Source of the DNA: an uncultured Clostridium sp.
GTDB taxonomy: Bacteria; Bacillota; Clostridia; TANB77; CAG-508
Length of the DNA stretch: 9,643 bases
Reading direction: 5' to 3'
Assembly (NCBI GenBank): GCA_900556865.1
Contig: USQS01000029.1
Location: 1 to 9,643, forward strand
Made by a program: the position numbers and the translations under genes. Numbering within the stretch: the first letter of the stretch is position 1; each line of letters opens with the position of its first letter. Shown piece after piece: positions 1 to 6,073 of the stretch. The notes below the pieces were generated by a model that saw only the letters and a list, made by a program, of their open reading frames with translations, made no database searches and was not told where the DNA came from.

Positions 1-101
1 GGTGCCGAAAATTATGTTTAGAAACACTTAAATTATGTATTGAGCCATTAGAGCTTGAAAACAATCTAATATCTCTAATTAACGTGCTTTATGAACTGTA
101 A
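1..101 (+). CDS. 3' end of an unrecognised gene (partial)
   Basis: A reading frame is open from the left edge (first full codon at position 3) to a TAA at 99-101, giving 32 residues that end in NVLYEL. The other two forward frames close within the first 30 bases. Codon choice is like that of the neighbouring genes, and the stretch is rich in Leu, Glu and Ile with three Cys residues, which suggests a helical C-terminus. I do not recognise the family from so short a tail. About 100 bases and a promoter-like site separate it from the next gene, so it probably belongs to a different transcription unit. It could be a chance open frame, but no other coding explanation fits these bases. Confidence 0.45.
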   Translation, partial: CRKLCLETLKLCIEPLELENNLISLINVLYEL

Positions 102-140
102 CAACTTTAATTAGATTAATATAATTTAAGAAAAAAACTA

Positions 141-169
141 TTGAAAAATAGAAAATTTTATAGTATATT
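141..169 (+). promoter_or_regulatory. Predicted SigA-type promoter upstream of the ttcA-like gene
   Basis: A TTGAAA hexamer (141-146), a 17-base spacer and TATATT (164-169) match the housekeeping consensus well at the preferred spacing. Transcription would start near 176-178, almost at the ribosome-binding site (178-184), so the leader would be very short. In DNA this A+T-rich such matches also arise by chance; position in the only long gap before a run of co-directional genes supports it. Confidence 0.45.
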
Positions 170-204
170 AGATGTTGAAAGGAGTTGTTAAATAGTAAAT
201 AATA

Positions 205-1020
205 ATGGAAAAATATGAAGAAATAGAAAAAAGCATAAGAACAACATACAAAAAAAGAATATGGGCTCAATTTATAAAAGGAATAAAAGAGTTTGAAATG
301 ATAAAAGATGGAGATAAAATTGCAGTATGCATTTCAGGTGGAAAAGATTCGATGTTACTTGCTAAATGTATGCAAGAATTAAAAAAACATAGAAAAATGG
401 ATTTTGAACTGGTTTTTTTGGTAATGAATCCTGGCTATAGTGAAGAAAACAAGAAAAAAATTATAGATAATAGTAAAATTTTAAATATTCCAATTACAAT
501 GTTTGAAACAAGCATATTTGAATCAATAGAAAGAATTGATGATCACCCATGTTATGTGTGTGCAAGAATGAGAAGAGGCTATTTATATAAACAAGCAAGA
601 GCTTTAGGGTGTAACAAAATAGCTTTAGGACATCATTTTGATGATGTAATAGAAACCATTTTAATGGGAATGCTATATGGTGCACAAATGCAAACTATGA
701 TGCCTAAATTACATAGTACATTTCATGAAGGAATGGAATTAATTAGACCTTTATATTATGTTAAAGAATGTGACATAATTAGATGGAGAGATAGAAATGG
801 TTTGAATTTTATAAAATGTGCTTGCAAGGTTACTGAAAAGAAAAAATTAAATCAAATTAGTTCTAAAAGAGAAGAAGTAAAAGAACTTATTGAGCAATTA
901 AGAAAAGTTTATGATAAAGTAGACATGAATATTTATAATAGTACAAAAAATGTTAATTTAAATACTATTATTTCATATGTACAAGATGGAGAAGTACACC
1001 ATTTTATGGATAATTATTAA
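205..1020 (+). CDS. ttcA: TtcA-family tRNA thiolation protein (PP-loop ATPase)
   Basis: The 271-residue protein has the PP-loop SGGKDS at residues 44-49, which binds ATP and adenylates the target base, and the family motif GHHFDD at 142-147. A CxxC pair (Cys116, Cys119) and further cysteines at 205 and 207 are candidates for the [4Fe-4S] cluster used by TtcA/TtuA enzymes to transfer sulfur to tRNA. E. coli TtcA makes 2-thiocytidine at position 32; its third cluster cysteine sits in a CxxC, whereas here it is a CxC (residues 205-207), so this belongs to a divergent Gram-positive branch and its exact tRNA target is not certain. The N-terminus (residues 4-30) looks family-like, so the ATG at 205 is taken; an in-frame TAA at 196-198 excludes an upstream start. 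The GGAG at 181-184 lies an unusually long 20 bases away. The next gene begins 20 bases downstream. Confidence 0.82.
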   Translation: MEKYEEIEKSIRTTYKKRIWAQFIKGIKEFEMIKDGDKIAVCISGGKDSMLLAKCMQELKKHRKMDFELVFLVMNPGYSEENKKKIIDNSKILNIPITMFETSIFESIERIDDHPCYVCARMRRGYLYKQARALGCNKIALGHHFDDVIETILMGMLYGAQMQTMMPKLHSTFHEGMELIRPLYYVKECDIIRWRDRNGLNFIKCACKVTEKKKLNQISSKREEVKELIEQLRKVYDKVDMNIYNSTKNVNLNTIISYVQDGEVHHFMDNY

Positions 1021-1040
1021 AAAAGGAATATAATAAAAAT

Positions 1041-1898
1041 ATGAAAGAGTTTATTAAAAAAAATTATAAAAATGTTAAGATTTTATTAAATAATATAGAT
1101 AAAGATCATGTTGGCGAATATTCTTCTCAATGTTCATATTATACAATTTTATCATTTATTCCATTTGCAATTTTATTAATCACAATGGTACAATATACTG
1201 GAATTAACCAAAATACTTTGTTTAATATACTTTCTAATATTATTCCTTCTAGCATGGAGGAAATGGTTATTGGAATTATACAAGAGGTTTATTCTAAATC
1301 TATTGGAACTATATCTATTTCAATTATTTTTATATTATGGCCGGCAGGAAAGGGATTGTATGCTTTAATAAAGGGAATACAGTCAATTTATCATACAGAG
1401 GGTGAGCAAGGTTATAGTTATATATATTTAAGAATTAAATCAATTGTGGAAACGATTGCATTTATAATGTTAATTTCCATAGGTTTAACATTACTTGTTT
1501 TTGGAAATAGTTTGATTTCTATAATTAAAGCTCATTTAGGTGATGTAACTAAAATTAGTAATTTGTCTTTTATAATTACAGAATTAGGATTAATATTTGT
1601 GACTTTTATTGTGTTTTTAATTGTATATAAAATTATGCCTAAAAGAAAAATAACAATTAAATCTCAAATACCGGGAGCTATAATTGGAGCTATCTTATTA
1701 AATATTATTTCTTTTGTATTTTCTAAATATTTAGATATTTTTAAAGGATTTTCTATAACATATGGCAGTTTAACGACCTTAATGCTTATTATGATGTGGA
1801 CGTATAGCTGTTTTTATACTTTATTTTTAGGAGCAGAGATTAATAAAATGTTAGAAAGACCTTCAGTTTTAGAAGAGAGAGAAGGAAAACAGTTTTAA
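1041..1898 (+). CDS. YihY/BrkB-family inner-membrane protein
   Basis: This 285-residue protein is predicted to span the membrane about six times, with hydrophobic segments near residues 32-52, 88-110, 134-162, 175-199, 210-228 and 243-264. Family signatures include the early CSYYTILSFIPF segment (31-42), the WPAGKG turn (100-105), and the C-terminal YGSL followed by W-x-Y and LGAEIN (241-268). Family members are often mislabelled ribonuclease BN; no nuclease motif is present, and the true function (a transporter or envelope protein has been proposed) is unsettled. The C-terminal tail is short and charged. An AAAAGGAA site at 1021-1028 precedes the ATG by about 12 bases. It follows the ttcA-like gene by 20 bases and is probably co-transcribed with it, but no functional link is evident. 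Confidence 0.85.
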   Translation: MKEFIKKNYKNVKILLNNIDKDHVGEYSSQCSYYTILSFIPFAILLITMVQYTGINQNTLFNILSNIIPSSMEEMVIGIIQEVYSKSIGTISISIIFILWPAGKGLYALIKGIQSIYHTEGEQGYSYIYLRIKSIVETIAFIMLISIGLTLLVFGNSLISIIKAHLGDVTKISNLSFIITELGLIFVTFIVFLIVYKIMPKRKITIKSQIPGAIIGAILLNIISFVFSKYLDIFKGFSITYGSLTTLMLIMMWTYSCFYTLFLGAEINKMLERPSVLEEREGKQF

Positions 1899-1981
1899 AA
1901 TGTAAATCTGGGAAAAAATTAATTTTTAAATAACCAAAATTGTAATTATTTTTCAACGAGTATAAGAAAGGATGGTAAAAA

Positions 1982-2608
1982 ATGAAACCAATATTACTAA
2001 ACAATGCACTAATAGAACATAAACTAGCAATATTAAGAGATAAAAATACAGGAACTAAAGAATTTAGAGAAATTATAAGTGAAATTGCAACTTGCTTGTG
2101 CTATGAAGCAATGAAAGATGCAGAATTAAAAGAGGTGGAAATTGAAACACCAATATGTAAAACAAAGGTTAGAAAAATAGATGAAGAAAAATATGTTTTT
2201 GTACCAATTTTAAGGGCGGGAACAGGAATGCTAGACGGATTAACCAGAATTGTACCAAATGCAAAAATAGGTCATATTGGTTTATCTAGAGATGAAAAAA
2301 CGTTAAAACCTGTTAAATATTATTATAAAATGCCTAAAGATGTAGATTTAAGAGAGGCAATAATCTTAGATCCAATGCTTGCAACAGGAGGTTCAGCAGT
2401 AGATACGATAGATAGCTTAAAAAAAGATGGAGTTAAGAAAATTAAATTTTTATGTATTATTGCTGCTCCTGAGGGGATAAGAAAAATAGAAGAAATACAC
2501 CCTGATGTTCAGGTTTATACTTCATCTATAGATGAAAAGTTAAATGAAGTTGGATATATTGTGCCAGGTCTTGGAGATGCGGGCGATAGAATTTTTGGAA
2601 CAAAGTAA
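1982..2608 (+). CDS. upp: Uracil phosphoribosyltransferase
   Basis: UPRT joins uracil to PRPP to give UMP and pyrophosphate in the cytosolic pyrimidine salvage pathway. The 208 residues match the usual bacterial length of about 208-210. Visible hallmarks are the VPILRAG segment (residues 74-80), the PRPP-binding loop LDPMLATGGS (129-138) and the uracil-binding C-terminal region with YIVPGLGDAGDR and the terminal FGTK. A clear AAAGGA (1967-1972) sits nine bases before the ATG. An 83-base gap separates it from the previous gene and only 10 bases from whiA, so upp and whiA are almost certainly on one message. I see no PyrR-type attenuator in the upstream gap. All key residues seem intact. Confidence 0.96.
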   Translation: MKPILLNNALIEHKLAILRDKNTGTKEFREIISEIATCLCYEAMKDAELKEVEIETPICKTKVRKIDEEKYVFVPILRAGTGMLDGLTRIVPNAKIGHIGLSRDEKTLKPVKYYYKMPKDVDLREAIILDPMLATGGSAVDTIDSLKKDGVKKIKFLCIIAAPEGIRKIEEIHPDVQVYTSSIDEKLNEVGYIVPGLGDAGDRIFGTK

Positions 2609-2614
2609 GAGGAA
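2608..2614 (+). promoter_or_regulatory. Ribosome-binding site that fixes the whiA start
   Basis: AGAGGAA lies four bases before the ATG at 2619 and begins on the last base of the upp stop codon. It supports the shorter whiA product and tight upp-whiA coupling over a start inside upp at 2544. Confidence 0.7.
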
Positions 2615-2618
2615 TAAA

Positions 2619-3461
2619 ATGACATTTTCACAAGAAGTTAAAGAAGAGTTAAGTAAATTAAATAATTTGGCAAATAAAAATGAAGTTCAGTTTGAAGCTT
2701 TAGGGTATTTTGAGTGTAATAATATCTCTTCAAATGAAAATTATATTAAATTTTCAACAGAGAGTGAATATAACATAAATAGATTTGCTAAAATTATTAG
2801 AAATATTGGAATTGAAGAATTTAATATAAATGTAAATGGTAAACTTTTTTGCATAGAAATTGCAAAAACAGATTTTGAAGATTTAAAAATATTTAACAAT
2901 TATATTAACAATATAGAAGAACTAAAAGCATATACTAGAGGCGTTTTCATGGGGGCAGGTTCTATAAATAACCCTGAAAGTAAATATCATTTAGAATGTG
3001 GCTTAAAAGATTTTGAAAAAGCAGAAAATATTAAAGAATTATTATATAAATTTGAAATAAATGTAAAACAAAGAGAAAACATAATATACATAAAAGATGG
3101 TGAGGAAATATCTAAATTTTTAGCATTTATTGGTGCTCCAAAGTCTGTTTTGAAATTTGAAGAAATAAGAGTGCAAAGAGAAATGAACAATAAAGTAAAT
3201 AGGCTTGTAAATTGTGAAACGGCGAATTTGAATAAGGTTTTGAATGCGTCTATTGAGCAAATTGAAGCTATAAGACAATTAAAAAAAGATGGAAAGTTTG
3301 ATAAACTTGATGATTCATTAAAAGAAATTGCAAATTTAAGGCTAGAATATCCAGATATGCCATTAATAGAACTTGGATTAAAACTTTCAAACCCAATTGG
3401 AAAATCTGGAGTTAATTATAGATTGAAAAAAATTATAAAAATTGCTAAAGGCGAAGCATAA
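2619..3461 (+). CDS. whiA: DNA-binding protein WhiA (start corrected)
   Basis: WhiA is a conserved Gram-positive regulator linked to cell division, chromosome segregation and, in Streptomyces, sporulation; it combines a degenerate LAGLIDADG homing-endonuclease fold with a C-terminal helix-turn-helix. Here the start MTFSQEVKEEL is the typical family N-terminus. The core RGVFMGAGSINNPESKYHLE lies at residues 107-126, the signature NRLVNCETANLNK at 194-206, and the HTH region with SGVNYRL near the C-terminus. The ATG at 2619 is chosen over an in-frame ATG at 2544 inside upp, because AGAGGAA (2608-2614) lies directly before it and the extra 25 residues merely translate upp out of frame. At 280 residues it is shorter than the usual 300-320, mostly through a compact N-terminal half. 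It lacks its common neighbours rapZ and yvcK in this window. Confidence 0.94.
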   Translation: MTFSQEVKEELSKLNNLANKNEVQFEALGYFECNNISSNENYIKFSTESEYNINRFAKIIRNIGIEEFNINVNGKLFCIEIAKTDFEDLKIFNNYINNIEELKAYTRGVFMGAGSINNPESKYHLECGLKDFEKAENIKELLYKFEINVKQRENIIYIKDGEEISKFLAFIGAPKSVLKFEEIRVQREMNNKVNRLVNCETANLNKVLNASIEQIEAIRQLKKDGKFDKLDDSLKEIANLRLEYPDMPLIELGLKLSNPIGKSGVNYRLKKIIKIAKGEA

Positions 3462-3485
3462 TAAATATATTTAGGAAGTGATTTC

Positions 3486-4610
3486 GTGGTAAATAATGAT
3501 AAAGAAATAGGAGTATATGTACATATACCATTTTGTAAAAGAAAATGCTATTATTGTGATTTTATTTCTTTTTGCGAGAAAGATGAATTACAAGAAAAAT
3601 ATATAAATACTGTAATTCAAGAAATAGAAGATTTTTTTAACCTAAATAAAAATGTTAAAATAAAAACAATTTATATAGGGGGAGGAACTCCCTCTTTTAT
3701 TGATGGAAAATATATAGAAAAAATTATGAATACATTTAATAAAGAGGGTGTAGTTGAAGCTACAATTGAAGTTAACCCAGGAAGTGCAAGTTTGGAAAAA
3801 CTTAAAAAATACAAAGAATGCGGAATAAATAGGTTAAGTATAGGTCTTCAGTCTACAGAAGATAGGTTACTAAAAAAAATTGGCAGGATTCATAATTATA
3901 ATGATTTTCTAGCTACATATAATTTGGCTAGAGAGGTGGGTTTTGATAACATAAATGTAGATTTGATGATTGGTTTACCTGGTCAAACAATTGAAGATGT
4001 TAAAAGTTCTTTAAATAAAGTTATTAATTTAAATCCAAGTCATATTTCTGTGTATTCTTTAATTGTCGAGGAAAATACAATAATTTATAATTTGATAGAA
4101 CAAAATAAAATTGTTTTGCCAGATGAAGAATTGGAAAGAAATATGTATTGGTATGTGAAGAATTATTTAGAGCTTGGTGGCTATGAACATTATGAAATTT
4201 CAAATTTTGCAAAAAATGGAAAAAAGTCTTTACATAATTTGGATTGCTGGAACCAAAAAGAATATGTTGGTTTTGGCGTTTCAGCACATTCTTATTTAAA
4301 TAGAAAAAGATTTTGCAATATAGGTGTTTTAGAAGAATATATAAAAGATTTTAAAAATACTAAAGAGGTTCAAGAAGTACAAAGTTTTTATGAAACTAAG
4401 CAAGAATATATGCTTCTTGGGTTAAGAAAGATAAAAGGTGTTTGCATAAGCGATTTTAAAAATAAGTTTGGAGAAAACCCTATTTTTCTTTTTAAAAATG
4501 AGTTGAATAAATTAATTGAAGAAGGTCTTTTAGAAATAACTACTAATAATATAAAATTAACAAATAAGGGGCTGAATTTTGCAAATTTGGTATGGGAAGA
4601 GTTTGTTTAG
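3486..4610 (+). CDS. hemW: HemW, radical-SAM heme chaperone (HemN-like)
   Basis: The N-terminus carries the radical-SAM cluster motif CxxxCxxC (Cys17, Cys21, Cys24) within HIPFC...YYCDF, followed by GGGTPS (65-70) for SAM binding, EVNPGS (95-100), GINRLSIGLQS (113-123) and a DLMIGLPGQT segment. The C-terminal part (from about residue 300) resembles the HemN/HemW winged-helix domain. At 374 residues it has HemW length. HemW proteins are commonly annotated as oxygen-independent coproporphyrinogen III oxidase, but are heme-binding proteins that deliver heme to targets; I favour HemW over true HemN because of the short N-terminus and the C-x3-C-x2-C-D-F pattern. The GTG start at 3486 is supported by AGGAAGTG (3473-3480) at proper spacing. 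It lies 24 bases after whiA and is probably the last gene of that run. Confidence 0.92.
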   Translation: MVNNDKEIGVYVHIPFCKRKCYYCDFISFCEKDELQEKYINTVIQEIEDFFNLNKNVKIKTIYIGGGTPSFIDGKYIEKIMNTFNKEGVVEATIEVNPGSASLEKLKKYKECGINRLSIGLQSTEDRLLKKIGRIHNYNDFLATYNLAREVGFDNINVDLMIGLPGQTIEDVKSSLNKVINLNPSHISVYSLIVEENTIIYNLIEQNKIVLPDEELERNMYWYVKNYLELGGYEHYEISNFAKNGKKSLHNLDCWNQKEYVGFGVSAHSYLNRKRFCNIGVLEEYIKDFKNTKEVQEVQSFYETKQEYMLLGLRKIKGVCISDFKNKFGENPIFLFKNELNKLIEEGLLEITTNNIKLTNKGLNFANLVWEEFV

Positions 4611-4674
4611 CTGTTATTTACTCTCTTAATCTAGCCCATTCTAAAATTTTTATTTACAAATATTTCCAAAACAC

Positions 4675-4702
4675 TTGAATTTTTTTGAAAATAGTATATA
4701 AT
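4675..4702 (+). promoter_or_regulatory. Predicted SigA promoter of the V/A-type ATPase operon
   Basis: TTGAAT (4675-4680), a 16-base spacer and a perfect TATAAT (4697-4702) lie in the 126-base gap between hemW and the first ATPase gene. Transcription would start near 4709, giving a leader of about 28 bases before the TTG start. This is the best promoter in the window. I see no clear intrinsic terminator for hemW in the same gap, so read-through from upstream is possible. Confidence 0.65.
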
Positions 4703-4736
4703 GGTATAGGAATATTAAAAAAAAGGAGATGATTTT

Positions 4737-5042
4737 TTGGAAGAACTGATAAACCAAATTGTTGAACTCGACAATCATGCTAAAGAAAAAATCAGGTCTA
4801 TTAAAGACAAAGAAGACAACATTGAAACTTATATAAGTGAAACTTTAGAAAAAGAAAAGAAAAAGTTGGATAGCAGATACGTGTTTATGAAGAAAAATGC
4901 AGAAGAAAGGTTTAACAATAAATTTGCACAGGAAAAGGAAAGACTCGATAAAAGCAAGACAGAAGAACTAGAGAAATTAAGGCAGAAATATAGCAAGCAG
5001 AAAGACACAATATTAAGAAATCTAGTAGATAGCATAATTTAA
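4737..5042 (+). CDS. V/A-type ATPase peripheral-stalk subunit H/G-like (NtpF-like)
   Basis: The 101-residue product is almost wholly charged and heptad-like, rich in Lys and Glu, with no membrane segment. This is the pattern of the long coiled-coil subunit (H, G or NtpF) that pairs with subunit E in the peripheral stalk holding the catalytic head still. Sequence alone would not identify it; being first in an operon with C, I, K, F, E and A makes the call. The motif near the start, IVELDNHAKEKI, is like family N-termini. The start is TTG at 4737, placed eight bases after a near-consensus AAGGAGATGATT (4723-4734). A hexa-A and hexa-T flank this site and could pair weakly around it. The gene ends 14 bases before the preferred subunit C start. 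Confidence 0.78.
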   Translation: MEELINQIVELDNHAKEKIRSIKDKEDNIETYISETLEKEKKKLDSRYVFMKKNAEERFNNKFAQEKERLDKSKTEELEKLRQKYSKQKDTILRNLVDSII

Positions 5043-5043
5043 A

Positions 5044-5051
5044 GAGGGTGA
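5044..5051 (+). promoter_or_regulatory. Ribosome-binding site that favours a TTG start for subunit C
   Basis: GAGGGTGA at 5044-5051 pairs well with the 3' end of 16S rRNA. It overlaps the GTG at 5048-5050, so that GTG cannot be served by it. The TTG at 5057-5059 lies about five bases downstream, at a workable distance. Confidence 0.6.
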
Positions 5052-5056
5052 ATATA

Positions 5057-6061
5057 TTGCAAGTTTTAGGTATTGACTATCCTAATATAAATGCTAAACT
5101 AAAGGGAATGTACGCAAAAAAATTATCTGAAGAAGATTTAAAAGATTTAGTAAAGCAAAGTAATCTAAAGTCTGCTGTATTATTGCTCAAAACTAAAAAT
5201 GAGGCTTTTAAACAGGTAGATGAAGATATAGACAGGATAGAAATAGGAAGTTTATTGGAAAAAAGCCAAATTGAAGAAATTAAACAAATTATGAGGCTTT
5301 TAAGTACGAAAGATCAAGAAAATTTTCATAGGTTTTTATTACAATATGAAATTAAATGTGTAAAAAGTATATTTAGAAAATTATTTTCAGACGACAAAAC
5401 TAGTGACATTGTAGTTCAAAATGTAAAAATGTGGACAAATTCTCTTTTTTACGATATAAAAGGAATTGAAACGGTTAGAAATTTTGATGAATTCTTTATG
5501 GCAATAAAAAGAATGAAATATAGCGATATTTTTAAGAAATATCAAGAGAAGCCAAACATTCCTATTTTTGAAGTAGAAAATGAATTAGACAAATTTTATT
5601 TTGAAGAAATGTTTGATAGGGCAACTTCTAATCCAAAATTTAAAAAGATTATTGGTTCTGAAATTGATTTATTAAATGTATTATGGATTTATAGAATAAA
5701 AAAATATTATAAATTCGAAAATACAAAAATTGAAGAAATATTAATTAGAAGAAGATACAAATTAAATAATGACAGAATTAAGAAATTAATAGAATGTAAT
5801 TCGTTTGACGAAATAAAAGATATTATGTCTAAAACAGTTTACAAAGAGGTCTTCACGAATGAATACGATTTTGAGCAAAACATTCATAAATATTTATATA
5901 ATGTAAATAAGAAAATTTTTAGAGAAGACATTACATCAAATGCATTTATATATGCTTATATTAATTTATTAGACTATGAAAATAATGATATAATAAATAC
6001 TATAGAAGGCATAAGGTACAACATGGATAAGAATGAAATTCTTAAAAGATTAGTACGCTAG
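5057..6061 (+). CDS. ntpC: V/A-type ATPase subunit C (AC39/d-type)
   Basis: Subunit C (eukaryotic d) caps the proteolipid ring and couples it to the central stalk. The protein is helical and charged with no membrane segment. Family-like features are the YPNINAKLKGMYAKKLSEED opening, a middle segment with ENELDKFYFEEM, and IGSEIDLLNVLWIYRIKKYY in the last half, matching the repeated pattern of vATP-synt_AC39 proteins. The TTG at 5057 (334 residues) is preferred over the GTG at 5048 (337 residues) because the ribosome-binding site covers that GTG; the difference is only three residues. The TAG stop overlaps the ribosome-binding site of subunit I, so the two are tightly coupled. In Enterococcus and Thermus operons this gene comes after subunit E, so its place before subunit I is a rearranged order. 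Confidence 0.9.
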   Translation: MQVLGIDYPNINAKLKGMYAKKLSEEDLKDLVKQSNLKSAVLLLKTKNEAFKQVDEDIDRIEIGSLLEKSQIEEIKQIMRLLSTKDQENFHRFLLQYEIKCVKSIFRKLFSDDKTSDIVVQNVKMWTNSLFYDIKGIETVRNFDEFFMAIKRMKYSDIFKKYQEKPNIPIFEVENELDKFYFEEMFDRATSNPKFKKIIGSEIDLLNVLWIYRIKKYYKFENTKIEEILIRRRYKLNNDRIKKLIECNSFDEIKDIMSKTVYKEVFTNEYDFEQNIHKYLYNVNKKIFREDITSNAFIYAYINLLDYENNDIINTIEGIRYNMDKNEILKRLVR

Positions 6062-6073
6062 GAGGGAATATTA

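Noticed and set aside
79..270. Reverse-strand open frame rich in Phe and Tyr
   Set aside because: It is the complement of an A-rich gene start and promoter region, lacks a ribosome-binding site and resembles no family. The other reverse frames (for example at 494-685, 2987-3190, 4024-4287, 4829-5035 and 6229-6468) are shadows of real genes in the same way.
1914..1927. Perfect A/T palindrome after the YihY gene, considered as a terminator
   Set aside because: It has no loop and no G-C pairs, so a stable stem is not expected; such palindromes are common at this base composition.
1940..1966. Possible promoter for upp (TTGTAA and TATAAG)
   Set aside because: The spacer is only 15 bases and the predicted start would fall inside the upp ribosome-binding site.
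2544..2618. N-terminal extension of whiA from an in-frame ATG inside upp
   Set aside because: The 25 extra residues overlap the conserved upp C-terminus in another frame, and the family start MTFSQEVKEEL with its own ribosome-binding site begins at 2619.
4611..4674. Terminator for hemW
   Set aside because: No stem of useful length followed by a T-run could be found in this stretch.
4729..4749. Six-codon ATG frame overlapping the first ATPase start
   Set aside because: Its ATG lies within the ribosome-binding site itself, so it cannot be served by it; treated as coincidence.
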